A stretch of DNA of 64,000 nt, taken from the NCBI GenBank assembly GCA_951804985.1, contig OX638134.1:9259017-9323016 (forward strand). Direction: 5' to 3'. Origin of the DNA: Dryomyza anilis (taxonomy: Eukaryota; Arthropoda; Insecta; Diptera; Dryomyzidae). A model generated the notes under the pieces. The model was not told the origin of the DNA. It worked only from the letters and a program-made list of their open reading frames with translations, and made no database searches. The position numbers were made by a program, and so were the translations under genes. Below, one piece after another: positions 49,080 through 60,548 of this stretch; the first letter of the stretch is position 1; each line of letters starts with the position of its first letter.

Positions 49080-49330
49080 TTTATACCCTTCATTAATAGT
49101 GAAATGGCATATTTGCTTTGGTTAGCCGTTTGTAATTCACAGAAGGGGTTGTAACTGGTTTTAAATAAGTCCGTCTTTCTGCCTGTTCAAATCACGATTA
49201 CAGAAAAACGCAGCGTGCTAGTTCCATGAAACACAGAACTTAGATTAGTTGTATATATACCCTGTTAGGTATTGAAAATGGGCGTGATTGCACGAAGAGA
49301 GATCCGCCAAACTCACCTTCATTACTGGTT
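49080..49330 (-). mobile_element. Fragment related to the 39280-39900 element, inverted
   Basis: It begins TTTATACCCTTCATTAATAG, which is the inverse of the GGGTATAAAAA end at 39900. It continues through a noncoding module with AAATCACGATTACAGAAAAA and TAGTTGTATATATACCC. It is more diverged than the plus-strand copy. Confidence 0.5.
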
Positions 49331-49456
49331 TCTTATTATCTGTAGTAGATAGCATTGCATTTATGCAGATAACGTTTTAATGTGGTATTAAAAACACGTA
49401 TAGTAACTGTTATATTTGGGAATTAAAGTGAAATGAATAACGATTTCGGTTTTCTC

Positions 49457-50429
49457 CAGGGCTGGGTTATTTTCTTCACTCCAAAAAAATATCTATACGG
49501 ATTTTTTTGGATTTTATCCACTTTATTTGGACTTTTTTGTTTTTTTTTTGGATATTATTGTTTTTGTACATTTTTCGAATTATAACCTAGGAAATATATT
49601 TGTGGTTCTCAGTTTGATTTATTTTTTGAAAATTTAAGAATTGGATATAAACCACCAAATCGAATATAATAATTTGTACCACTGCTGGATGATATCTCTG
49701 GAGAAGTTAATAATGAAATGATTAATATAAAGGGTCTTTCAATAAGAGCGCTACAACAGTTTTTTTCAATTGTTTTTCAATAGGGACGCTACAAAAGTAG
49801 AGCGACAGGGACAGCAAACGACGCCATATTTCTTGCCGCTCTTTTGACATTTCTCTTCAGTAAGGTTTGCCATTTCATGATGGAAAGATATACGAGCCAA
49901 CAACGAGTCGAAATTATTAAAATTTACTACCGAAATTCGAATTCGTATATCTTTTCATCGTGAAATGGCAAAGAGAAATGTCAAAAGAGCGGCAAGAAAT
50001 ATGGCGTCGTTTGCCCTTTATTATATAAGCCAACATAGGCCTTTATGTAGATCCAAATAATTTAATGATATGGATTTTATTCTAGCTAATTTTTAAAACG
50101 GTAGACATTGATAGAATCTATGAGGTTCTGAAGAGTCATCCTTTTATAAAGAACACATTTAAAATTGATTTGATCACGTACTTAGGCACTTTCATTTTAT
50201 CGCCCAGTATAATTCAGTAAACGGAAGAAATCGGCTTTCAAATCCAAGACGGTGAATTTTTTTCACAAAGTATGTTTTAAACAAAGGATATACAGCAGTT
50301 CTCGGCAGCATAATGGTGGGAAGGAATAACTTAAAAAACCGATAATTCATTTTGAAAAACCAATAAAAACCAAAAAAAAAAAAGTCCGGTGGAGTGGAAT
50401 AAAAAAAATCCGGATCTCTTCCAGCCCTA
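49457..50429. mobile_element. Non-autonomous hAT element with perfect 8-bp duplication
   Basis: The ends read CAGGGCTGG (left) and TAGGGCTGG (right, inverted). They are flanked by identical octamers GTTTTCTC at 49449-49456 and 50430-50437. Subterminal inverted motifs include TCACTCCAAAAAAAT and GGATTTTTTT. The YARNG-type end plus an 8-bp target duplication is diagnostic of hAT. A mariner-derived palindrome sits inside (49732-50020). No transposase frame remains. Confidence 0.8.
49732..50020. mobile_element. Truncated mariner-like palindromic fragment nested in hAT
   Basis: It starts AAGGGTCTTTCAATAAGAGCGC. The middle is an inverted repeat (GCCGCTCTTTTGACATTTCTC ... its inverse) around a short coding remnant that would read MERYTSQQRVEIIKIYYRNS, the N-terminal HTH start of a mariner/Tc1-type transposase. 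The right arm stops early compared with the complete copy at 63438-63696. Confidence 0.65.
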
Positions 50430-50437
50430 GTTTTCTC

Positions 50438-51210
50438 ATTAGTCTGTATTATGTTTTTAAGTTTACTGGTATAATGGTTTTAATCGGGTATATTATGCGG
50501 GAACATTGTAAGAATTTGATCAATTTTATATGGTATATTTCATGAGAATGAAAAAAGTACATTTTATGATTTATAGCTTCTTATGGCTGGCTGAACTGCA
50601 TTGGCACGCCTCTTTAAATAAAACAAATACAAATTTAAATCAAATTTTGTCGCTCGAGCGAGGCTATCTCCTACCTATTTTGTGTTGTATTTTTTATCTG
50701 TGATTTTTGAATTGCGAAAGATATTTAGTGGTATTTTTTAACTCCTGTCCAGGAATAAAGGTATTTTCTTTGGGATAAAAACATGGCAACTATGCCAATT
50801 GGAACCGAAAATCCAAAATAAAATCGACAGTTATGCTCAGTTTTCACTATGACATTTTGTGTCAGTTTCATGTTCGAAAATAACTCAAAATTGTTGTTTT
50901 TCGACATGGCAAAGATTTAAAATAATGCCAATATGTTGTCATTTTGATTTCAATTGACATGGATAATGAACATTTTAATTTTGGACATTTTCTGCCTCGC
51001 AATAATAATGTAAAGAAAACATATATGACCAAAATGACATAGTGAAAACCAGGCATTATTCATTTGGATTTGAATACACCTATCACTGCTTTTACACGTT
51101 AGATATGTTCCAGAGAATGTCGTGTAAAAAAAAAGACACATTAATGTGAAATTTGAATGGTTCAACAACCTTTAAAGGGTTAATATAGGGTTTATGAGAA
51201 AATATATAAA
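50438..51210. other. Intergenic, nothing assigned
   Basis: AT-rich DNA with short overlapping frames on the minus strand (50725-51168) that show no recognisable domain. It may contain further MITE remnants. Confidence 0.3.
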
Positions 51211-51899
51211 TAAGGGTGTGCGAATTCGTCTAAATTGCTAACTAAACTAAATTGAACGGATTTCATTCGATTTCTATACGTTATCGGTAATTGTTAAAAG
51301 CAGCATCCAGACAGTACTACAAGTTGTACAACTTGGTTGGATTGTATGGAAATCGTACCGTGTGGATGCTACGAACGACTCGTTTGACGACAGGTTGGAT
51401 AAAGTCCGAAATTTTTGACTTTTTCGCTGGTATGTCAATCAGTTTGCATTGTGTGGATGCAAACACATGCAACTTAGTGTGCTTTTTCATTCGAGCACAG
51501 TTTTTGACGAGTGCACATCGCAGGTAGGAAAATTTCAAATATCAAATGCTGCCTTTTGGCGACATTTTTTTGTGTATTGTACCAATGCATGAGCCATCGC
51601 GGTCAACCTGCACTGCTTGAATGCTGCGAAATAATGAAGTCTGTCAAGCAGGTTGTACCGTGTGGATGCAAAACAAAAAAGTGCCGTTATTTTTCCATCC
51701 AACCAAATTGTACAACTTGTAGTACCGTCTGGATGCTGCTAAAGTCTATAATCAATCGATTATCATATATCTATTTTCTGTTATCAAATTTAGTTCATTT
51801 TAGTCTGCTCCTTAATTTGCTTAGTTAAATAAAAAAAACACTGCCTTACCGACAAAATTTAGTTTAGTCAGCAGTTTAGTTGAATTCGCCCACACTCTT
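51211..51899. mobile_element. GGGTGTG MITE interrupted by a second inverted-repeat element
   Basis: The outer part matches the intact element at 32742-32984 (GGGTGTGCGAATTCG at the left, GAATTCGCCCACACTC at the right). At about 51299-51740 it is split by a second element. That insert's ends are AGCAGCATCCAGACAGTACT and, inverted, AGCAGCATCCAGACGGTACT, continuing ACAAGTTGTACAA. The intact copy reads straight across the junction, so the insertion order is clear. Confidence 0.75.
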
Positions 51900-52015
51900 A
51901 GGGCCTGTGCAAATAAAGGCTAATATTTAGTCAAATTGCTAATATCGATAAAACATTGCGCATTAAGCATACAAAAATCAGACTGCTTTATTGATATTAG
52001 CCACTATTAGTCTTT
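51900..52015. repeat. Short inverted repeat next to the MITE
   Basis: AAATAAAGGCTAATATTTAG...GCTAATATCGATAAA is mirrored by TTTATTGATATTAGCC...CTAATAG. Arms are imperfect. It is probably another small foldback element. Confidence 0.45.
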
Positions 52016-54519
52016 ATTCGACACACAAAATGAATTTTGTTTTAAAGATCAATTTTTCGAAAAATAAAAACAGAACGGTTGGCAATACTACAATCATCAC
52101 ACAAACACGTCCCATATGATCTGACGTGAGACTGCTCGTGTGTGTGTGTGCGATGTAAATTACAGTAGAGTCGTTTTCCCAGTTCGTCCTGGATGTGTTG
52201 GCTGTGTTCACTTCACACAACAACAGCGCCTATGCATATTTATTTGATTATGCTGCAACAACAACAGCCAACTGCACACAACACGTATGAGGAAATGATT
52301 AAAATAAAAAAAAAATAATATTTATATATACTGAATACACAATTAATCTGAAATTATGTTAATTTTTCTTTGTGCACTTTTAATTTATTTAAGCACCTTT
52401 TCAGTTGCTTTTGTGTGTTGTTGCTTTCGAGAGTGCTTCGTCGTATACGTTGTAGTTTTACTTTATGTTGCTGCTTCTTTATTATGCGTTGCGTTTTCTA
52501 TACTTTATTTGGTGGCCATTTCGGAATTTCTTGCAGTCGTCGATCGTTGTTGCTGTTCTCTGTTCTTATAGTTGTTGTTTTTCATATAATTGTTGTTGTT
52601 GTTTTCTTATTTCTGCTGCGCTGCTTTTGTTGTAGTTGGCTTCAAATGCATATCACACTTAAGACATACATTTTTCACTAGTCTTTGCTTTTTTTATACT
52701 TCTTGAAATTTGTCTATAATTTGCTATATTCTATGTAATTTGTCTGTCTGTTTTTTCCACACTATATATTTTCAGTTGCATGCAATTTGCAATTGGAAAA
52801 TTTGTTGGTTTTCCAATTTTCTAGCAACGCCAGCAGTTTTTTTTAATCATTTATACTAATTGCACTTTTGTTTTGCCTTCGTTAAATTTATGTTCAATGC
52901 ACCGAAATCAATGTTTTTTTCGTTCGATTTATAAGCTGCATCAATGTCTGCAATAGTTTTATGTTTAATTGCATTTGACAAACACAAATATTTGTAGTTT
53001 TTAAATATTGCTGATGATGAAACACAAAGAAGAACAACTTCAACTAAAAAATTCACTATTTTTGCTGCCGTCGTCGTTGGATTCGACTTCGTTTTTGTCG
53101 TCGTCGTTTAGATGTGTTTGTGTGTGTGTTGCACAGACAGTGTTGCATTTTTTTAAGACAAAAAGGGCAAACGTGAAAACTTTTAAGAAAATGAAAATTT
53201 TTAATTTTTGTGTACACTAAGAAAACAAGATGTTTATAAAAGTCTTGCTGCAACTATAACTTTAAATTTTCGTCTTGTAGCAAGTATTTAAACAACCTTA
53301 AATTTCAATAAACTTACAGTAAAACTCTAAAAGTAAAACTCTAAATATTTTAAAAAAATGACATATATGCAAATAGTTACAAGATGTTGGTCAGAACAGC
53401 AATGAATATTTTGATATTTACAATAGATTCACAGCAAATATTCTGAATTGCTAGACATTTACAGCGAATATTTTCGAATTTTCAAAAGTACACTCGTTAT
53501 CGATACCCCGATATTTCCGATATTTGTTGGAAAAAAAATATTAATTTTACGATTTCGATTTCTCGGTTATTAAACATAAAACATTTTGAATTTTATTTAC
53601 TATTTTTAATTAAATAAAAATAAACTAAAATAAAATAAAATAAATTTAAATCAAGTAAGAAATTAATCGTTATCCAAAATCTATTTTTTTTTTGTTTACA
53701 TATTAAATTTTTTTAGATATTCGGTTTTTTGCATATTCAATATTTGATTGTTTGTTAAAGATGTAGAGCTTAACTTTATAGGGCCACTCGAAAAAAAAAA
53801 CAAAATTGATATGCGCCCTAAAAGGAGCAGAGAACAAAAAAAAGAACAAAATAGAAATGCGTACGCCGTTGGAACCGCTCAAAAATCGAAAACCGACAGA
53901 GACCACAACTGGTTTTTTATATAACAAAGAATTGTCATCTGGAAGAAAATCCTAAAAATAAAAAAGTGAAATCAAGGTCATATGGTACCACTCAATTTCC
54001 TGGGAAAGGGGAGTGGCAAATTGAAATTGAAAAAAAAATCAAAATTATTTAATATACACAAAAAAGGAAATTTGTATGATTCGAATTTTCGGACACTGAA
54101 AAAAAGAAACTTAACTTTTTATTTTTTTGTTGTTGTTTCATTCTTGTTGTTTTTTCTTGAATTTAATTATATGTATTTATTACTATTGTAATATAATTAT
54201 TCAAAAATTTTGATTTGATAAAAAAACAAAACTTTTTTAAATAATAGGTTAAATTGAAAACATTTTGAAAATGAATTACTAATTTTTTTAGAATGTTTTT
54301 CCACGATACAATTATTTTTTCTTTTTGACTTGAAAGCTCTATTATTGTTAGACTAAAGTAAATATAGTGAAATATACAGTTTTATTGTCAGTTTGTTATC
54401 GAACATAATTCCTTATCTGACAGATTGATTCAAAAAGATATTCTTTGAGAAATGAAGCAACACTGACGAGATTAAAAATCATATGAAAAAAATTACTCAT
54501 CGATACAAAGTGCGATGGC
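52016..54519. other. Intergenic with possible noncoding exons
   Basis: Two stretches (about 52360-52640 and 53030-53130) are GTT/GTC-rich on the plus strand. Read on the minus strand they look like A/CAA-rich fly 5' UTR sequence. Neither contains a convincing coding frame. The rest is AT-rich, including a degenerate TA-rich zone near 53480-53700. No gene can be supported. Confidence 0.3.
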
Positions 54520-54766
54520 AAATGGCAATACTGTGACGCTGTCGCAAAAAAATCAGCTGTAATTAAAAAAGAGAAAACCGAAACCGGAGCTGCTGCAAAA
54601 ATAAATTTGTACCACTTGAAATTTGCGACAAACTAAAAGAATTGCGACAAAAATATAATAAAAACTTGACGAAAAACATTCCAAAGGCGGCAGCTAATCT
54701 AACAAACACGCACAATTTATAAAACTATTAAATATTACAATCGCAACAATATCAACAACAACAAGT
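54520..54766 (+). promoter_or_regulatory. Myotrophin promoter and 5' UTR
   Basis: The region immediately before the myotrophin AUG is A-rich with CAACAA runs typical of fly leaders (AACAATATCAACAACAACAA then GUAUG). An element AATCAGCTGTAATT and AAACCGAAACCGGAGCTGC lie about 180-210 bp upstream. No TATA or DRE motif is obvious. Confidence 0.4.
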
Positions 54767-55120
54767 ATGTCTGCGTTAGCATGGAACATAAAGAACGGCG
54801 ATCTGGACCAGGTGAAGGAGGAGTTTGAAACCAGAAAAATCGATGTGAATGCGTTGATTGATGGACGTTGTCCATTGCATTATGCCGCCGACTATGGACA
54901 GACCGCTGTGATGCAGTATTTGATTGGTAAAGGTGCCGATGTCAATAAGAACGACAAACATGGCATCAGCCCATTACTGTCGGCCGTCTGGGAGGGACAT
55001 GTAAAATGTGTGGAGCTGCTGCTGGAGAATGGTGCCGACAAGACGGGCAAGACACCGGATGGACGCACATACTTGGAGGCTGCCGAAGACGATGTAATTA
55101 AGAGTATATTGTCTGCATAA
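54767..55120 (+). CDS. Mtpn: Myotrophin (ankyrin-repeat protein)
   Basis: A single uninterrupted frame of 117 residues, the same length as vertebrate myotrophin (118). It contains an N-terminal half-repeat (WNIKNGDLDQVKEEF) and two to three ankyrin repeats with the hallmark strings PLHYAADYGQTAVMQYLIGK, GADVNKNDKHGISPLLSAV and GHVKCVELLLENGADKT. A short capping helix follows (YLEAAEDDVIKSILSA). Myotrophin binds and inhibits the actin capping protein and is a cytosolic adaptor. The AUG follows a good fly context (AACAAGUAUG). AATAAA lies at 55266-55271, and this 3' end is duplicated near 59235. The lack of introns could be ancestral or due to retroposition; nothing here decides it. Confidence 0.93.
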   Translation: MSALAWNIKNGDLDQVKEEFETRKIDVNALIDGRCPLHYAADYGQTAVMQYLIGKGADVNKNDKHGISPLLSAVWEGHVKCVELLLENGADKTGKTPDGRTYLEAAEDDVIKSILSA

Positions 55121-55737
55121 TATTTATAATAATTATAATAATAATCATCATCATTATGATCAGGCCTAAGACGGGCAGTTTCTTTGTATTGTATTCACAC
55201 AGTATTTTGTAGTAGACACGACCCCCAATTTGTAATGAGCTTGAAGCAGCATATACGAAATTTTTAATAAAGCATGATTTGCATTTACATTGCAGTTATT
55301 TATTTCATTTAAATAAAACATTTGGCTTTTTATTGGGATTGTTGAAATGTATTTTAAATAGAGGTAACATCGCTTAAACAACGTTTTGTTTTGTGGAAAC
55401 ACAATGGAATTACTATATAGAATATGCGAAAATGGTTAAAAATTGGCACATTTTGAAAATTATAGTGTTGAAATTTTACTCGTTTAACGAGTGTTGATAT
55501 TTATATGATATTCCAGTAACCTCTGCTATTTAGGTACATTTAAAGGACATTTATTTCAAGAAAACTATATCGAAAAAGGGATAACGTGATTAAAAAACTA
55601 ATATTACAATCATATAAATTAAACTTCCAACTCCTTTATCATACAAATAGAGAAACCGAGGTGACGAGTTGTCAAAATTGTCTACTTCTTCTTTTACTGA
55701 GCTGTCAAATGTTTGTGTTGTTGTTGTTGAGCAAAGA

Positions 55738-56532
55738 ATGTCTGGATTAAAATTTGATCAGAAACAAACAATTAATTTAATTAATTTATACCGCGAATAT
55801 GATTGCCTTTGGAATTTTCGCAGTCCATATTACAAAAGTAATGATTTAAAAAGAAAATCATGGGCCGAAATTGGGAAAATATTTAAATGCACCGGAGAAG
55901 ATATTAAGAAAAAAGTGAAATATCTTCGTACTGCCTACATCGTGGAGAAAAAGAAATTTGATGATTCCAAAAGAAATGGGGATGTATATCAGCCCAGTCT
56001 GTTTTATTTCAAAGATTTTAATTATTTGGACAACACAATAATTTTAAAGAAAACAGATGCAAATTATGAAGAGGTTGGGTACATGTAATAATCAACTCTT
56101 TAGAGCAATTAATTTTATTATTTCCAATTCTTTTTACAGTTCAATAATAGCTGTAATGATGCAAGGCAAGATAGTGCATCATTTGAGGATCCTCTCGAGA
56201 CGGAGACTAACACCGAAGATGGTACCAGCCTGCCTACGGCAATCTACAGCAAACGTAAAAAAACGGACAAGTGCGATGTAGTTAATGCTATGGCAGCTTT
56301 TGTAAACTTTGCTGTTAAAAATGTGCCTGCTCCTCCGCCTGTATCAGAGAACATATACGATATCTTCGGCAAAAGCATTGGAGTACAATTAAAAAACTTA
56401 CCACGCGTAAATGCAGCACGGGCAATGGCACAAATTCAGGAAATTATTACTGAACATACTATTTCAGTATTGCAGGAGCAAGAGCTAATGTGCACTAAAT
56501 TTAAGGCATCCGAGGATGTCGCATTATCATAA
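55738..56532 (+). CDS. MADF-BESS protein, tandem copy 1
   Basis: Two exons (55738-56073 and 56140-56532) joined by a 66-bp GT-AG intron in phase 0 give a 242-residue protein. Residues 8-95 form a MADF (Adf-1/Myb-SANT-like) DNA-binding domain with the expected aromatic positions (LINLYREYDCLW, YKSNDLKRKSWAEIGKIF, KKVKYLRTAY, SLFYFKDFNYL). A basic stretch (SKRKKTDKCD) follows. A C-terminal BESS-like segment (YDIFGKSIGVQLKNLPRVNAARAMAQIQEII, about 178-215) probably mediates protein contacts. Such proteins are sequence-specific regulators, and flies have large lineage-specific sets. Compared with copies 2 and 3 it lacks a short piece before NAM. An in-frame earlier UUG exists, but the AUG at 55738 is conserved in all three copies. 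Confidence 0.85.
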
Positions 56533-56814
56533 TGAATTAGATGTTGACATTTGTGTTTTTGTATTATTCAAGAAAACAAATTTTTTAGATATATCTATAT
56601 AGTTTGGAGGCATCATAATTTGATACATACAATCAGAAAAATGACTTTAGATTTAGTAAAATGAACCAATTCAACAGTAAATTAAATCAGAAATAGCGTT
56701 ATGATTTTTCTTTTAAGTTATGAAATATTGGTCCATATATTAAAGACAATTTTCTTAAAATAAAGACTAAATTTGTTGATTTTTTATTCTTTAAACTGAC
56801 ATAATACAAATGAA

Positions 56815-57075
56815 AATTTCTGAATTTCAAACTAAAATTTTCTGAATTTTAATTGATGTCTTTTGAATTTCAAATGGAATTTCTGAATTTCAATTGATGT
56901 CTTGAATTTCAAATGGAATTTTTGAATTTCCATTGATGTCTTGAATTTCAAATGGAATTTCTGAATTTCAATTGGTGTCTTTTGAATTTCAAATGGAATT
57001 TCTGAATTTCAATTGGTGTCTTTTGAATTTCAAAACTTCTGAATTTCAATTGATGTCTTTTGAAATATAATTGGT
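56815..57075. repeat. TTGAATTTCAAATGGAATTT minisatellite
   Basis: About six units of roughly 40-58 bp combine CTGAATTTCAATTGATGTCT and TTGAATTTCAAATGGAATTT. They are found only between MADF copies 1 and 2, not between copies 2 and 3. Confidence 0.8.
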
Positions 57076-57212
57076 CTTTTCTGAATTACATTTGTAAATG
57101 GTGTAGAAAAATCGAAAATGTTTCAAAATTGGCCCATTCTAAATCTCAGATATGAACTGTTTTTGAAAATTATAGTGCTGAAATTTTGTACATTTAACTG
57201 GTGTGGATATAT

Positions 57213-57466
57213 CTGTGTTCTTAAGGCATATCAACATAACTCGACTTATGCTGTTATTATATGTTCTTTGTATTTACTTAAATATTGTCTCTAATTTTTG
57301 TATCAAAATATTTTTTTGTTCAGAAGGTCTTAGTCCAAAGCCTAATGGGCACATCTCTATTTGACACCACTTAATACATGGAATAACGACAGAGCTAGAC
57401 GCTTTTAAAAAACTTTTCTTTCCATGAGGAAAAAATGAGTTATGCTGTTATGCCTTGAGAACACAG
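57213..57466. mobile_element. MITE inserted upstream of MADF copy 2
   Basis: The ends read CTGTGTTCTTAAGGCATA and, inverted, CTGTGTTCTCAAGGCATA, with further pairing through CATAACTC. The element is flanked by ATAT. The homologous stretches upstream of copies 1 (near 55495) and 3 (near 59505) lack it, which defines its boundaries and shows it inserted into this copy only. Confidence 0.8.
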
Positions 57467-57753
57467 ATATGATAATCCAGAAACCTCTGCCATTTAGGTA
57501 CATTTCAAGGGAATTTATTTCCAGAAAACTATACGTGCGTTGTTTGCTGGTATATACAATATCGAAAAAGGGATAACGTAATTAAAAAAAGAATAAAAAT
57601 AATATAAACTTTGGAAAATTAGTTTAAATCATTTTTTTATTCATTCTTTCACTTAAAAATTGAGAAAAACATTTAGATTGTGAATTGTCAAAATAGTCTT
57701 CTTCTTCTTTTACAGAGCTGTCAAATGTTGGCTTTGTTGTTGTTGAGCAAAGA

Positions 57754-58562
57754 ATGTCTGGATTAAAACTTGATCACAAACAAACAATTAATTTAATTAA
57801 TTTACACCGCGAATATGATTGTCTTTGGGATTTTCGCAGTCCAAATTACAAAAGTAATGATTTAAAAAGAAAAGCATGGGCCGAAATTGGAAAAATATTT
57901 AAATGCACCGGTGAAGATATTAAGAAAAAAGTGAAATATCTTCGTACTGCCTATGTCGTGGAGAAAAAGAAATCTGATGATTCCAAAAGAAGTGGCGAAG
58001 TTTATCAGTCCAGTCTGTTTTATTTCAATGATTTTAATTATTTGGACAACACAATAGTTTTAAGAAAACCAGATGCAAATTATGAAGAGGTTGGTTCAAT
58101 TAATATTCAACCTTTTAGAGATAATAATTTTATTATTTCGAATTCGTTTTACAGTTCAATAATAGCTGTAATGATTCAAGGCAAGAAGGTGCATTATTTG
58201 AGGATCCTCTCGAAACGGAGACTAACACCGAAGATGGTGCAAGCCTGCCTACGGCAATCAACTGCAAACGTAAAAAAACGGACAAGTGCGATGCAGACGT
58301 CTCAAAAATTGATAATGCTATGGAAGCTATTATAAATTTTGCTACCAAAAATGTGCCTGCTCCGCCGCCTGTAACAGAGAACATGTACGATATTTTTGGC
58401 AAAAGCATTGGTGTACAATTAAAAAACTTGCCACGCGTAAATGCGGCACGTGCAATGGCTCAAATTCAGGAAATTATTACTGAACACACTATTTCAGTAT
58501 TGCAAGGGCAAGAGCTAATATACACTAAACTTGAGGCATCCGAGGATGTCGCATTATCATAA
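57754..58562 (+). CDS. MADF-BESS protein, tandem copy 2
   Basis: Exons 57754-58089 and 58155-58562 (65-bp intron, donor GTTGGT, acceptor TTTACAG) encode 247 residues, the longest of the three. The MADF domain (8-95) differs from copy 1 at only a few positions (for example HREYDCLWDF for YREYDCLWNF). The BESS segment and the ASEDVALS C-terminus are intact. The reading frame would run on through the intron as a chance 193-codon frame, but splicing is supported by phase, by the paralogues and by the restored BESS frame. A GAGCTGTCAAA motif lies just upstream of the start, as in the other copies. Confidence 0.85.
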
Positions 58563-59224
58563 TGAATTAGATGTTGACGATTGTGTTTTTGTATTATGCA
58601 AGGAAACAATTTTTTTAAGATATATCTATTTAGTTTGGAGGCATCATAATTTGATACATACAATCAGAAAAATGACTTTAGATTTAGTAAAATGAACAAA
58701 TTTAACAGAAAATTAAATCAGAAATAGCGTGATGTTTTTTCTTTTAAGTTATGAAATATTTTTATAATATTAAAGATTTTTTTTTATTTAAAAAGACTAA
58801 ATTTGTTGAATTTTTTACATTATTTTATTATTTTAATTATCGATAATGTATCCATTTTATAAATGACATCATTTCGAAAAAAAATACACACTGTCTAAAA
58901 TAAAATATCAACATTTATAAAAATAGAAGAAACAAATAATAAAACTTAAGTCTGACGCTATAGATTACAATGTATACTGCCCTAAATTTAGTAAGTAAAA
59001 CCAGCGAAATAGTTTTATGTTTTGACGAAATTTGGTAAATATTTTAGTTGAATTTACATGAAAGCTGCAATATTTATTAACTTTTGTCTAATTGAAATAT
59101 TTAACGATGCAAATTAAGTTCAATAAATTTTGTTAAAATGAAAAACAGATTTTATTCAAATTGAAGAAATCTGTCGATATAACGATTATTCTACAAACTG
59201 AAGAAACCATCTACAATCATATGC

Positions 59225-59560
59225 CAAATTTTGAATAAAGTATGATTTGCATTTACATTGCAGTTTTTTTTATTTCTTTAAATAAAATATTTGGTTTTTT
59301 ATTGGAATTGGTTGAAATGTATGTATTTTAAAAAGAGGCAACAGAACTTTCATGGTTTAAACAACGTTTTACATTGTGGAAACACAAATAAATTGCAATC
59401 TATAGAATTCGAAAATGGTTCAAAATTGGAAAATTCTAAATCTCAGATATGAACTGTTTTTGAAAATTATAGTGCTGACATTTTGTACGTTTAACAGGTG
59501 TTTTTATTTATATGATATTCCAGAAACCTCTGCCATTTAGGTATATTTAAAGGGAATTTA
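59225..59560 (+). repeat. Duplicated myotrophin 3' end upstream of MADF copy 3
   Basis: From GAATAAAGTATGATTTGCAT onward this region matches the end of the myotrophin 3' UTR at about 55264 (AATAAAGCATGATTTGCATT) and continues in parallel for about 300 bp up to the MADF promoter. The myotrophin coding sequence itself is not duplicated. Confidence 0.75.
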
Positions 59561-59772
59561 TTTCAAGAAAATTATTATGCATTGTTTGCTCTTTTAAAAA
59601 GGAATAACGTGATTAAAAAACGAATAAAAAAATAATATAAACTAAATTTCCAACTACATTCACCTAAAATTGAAGAAAACCATTTTAGATGGCGAGTTGT
59701 CACAATTGCCTTCTTCTTCTTCTTTTACTGAGCTGTCAAACGTTTGTTAGTTTTGTTGTTGTTGAGCAAAGA

Positions 59773-60548
59773 ATGTCTGGATTAAAATTTGATCACAAAC
59801 AAACAATTAATTTAATTAATTTACACCGCGAATATGATTGCCTCTGGGATTTTCGCAGTCCAAATTACAAAAGTAATGATTTAAAAAGAAAAGCATGGGC
59901 CGAAATTGGCAAAATATTTAAATGCACCGGTGAAGATATTAAGAAAAAAGTGAAACATCTTCGTACTTCCTATGTCGCGGAGAAAAAGAAATTGGATGAC
60001 GCCAAAAGAAGTGGCGAACTGTATCAGCCCAATTTGTTTTATTTCAATGATTTTAATTATTTGGAGAACACAATATTTTTTAGGAGAGAAGCGAATTATG
60101 AAGAGGTTGGTACATTTAGTATTCAAGTTATTACAGCTATTAACTTTATTATTTCCATTATATTTTATAGTTCACTAATAGCTGTAATGATTCAAGGCAA
60201 GGAAGTGCAACATTTGAGGATCCTCTCGAGGCGGAGACTAACACCGAAGATGGGGACAGCCTGCCTATGGCAAACAACAGCAAACGTAAAAAAACGGACA
60301 AGTGCGATGCAGATGTCTCAAAATTTGATAATGCTATGGAAGTTATTGCAAACTTTGCTGTTAAAAATGTGCCTGCTCCGCCGCCTGAATCAGAGAACAT
60401 GTACGATATCTTCGCCAAAAGTATTGGAGTTCAATTAAAAAACTTGCCACGCATTAATGCGGCACGTGCAATGGCTCAAATACAAGAAATTATTACTGAA
60501 CATACTATTTCAGTATTGCAGGGGCAAGAGCCAATATGCAGCAATTAG
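59773..60548 (+). CDS. MADF-BESS protein, tandem copy 3 (shortened C-terminus)
   Basis: Exons 59773-60105 and 60171-60548 encode 236 residues with intact MADF and BESS segments (AKSIGVQLKNLPRINAARAM). Next to the other copies one codon is missing near the end of exon 1. A single-base deletion near 60541 replaces the usual tail (..LEASEDVALS) with a short ending at ICSN. The rest of the conserved tail is still visible downstream out of frame. An upstream UUG could start a longer frame, but the conserved AUG is preferred. The domains are intact, so it may still function. Confidence 0.83.

Noticed and set aside
57754..58335. Single 193-codon reading of MADF copy 2
   Set aside because: It reads through the intron by chance and ends in a frame unlike the BESS segment. 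The spliced form matches the other two copies.
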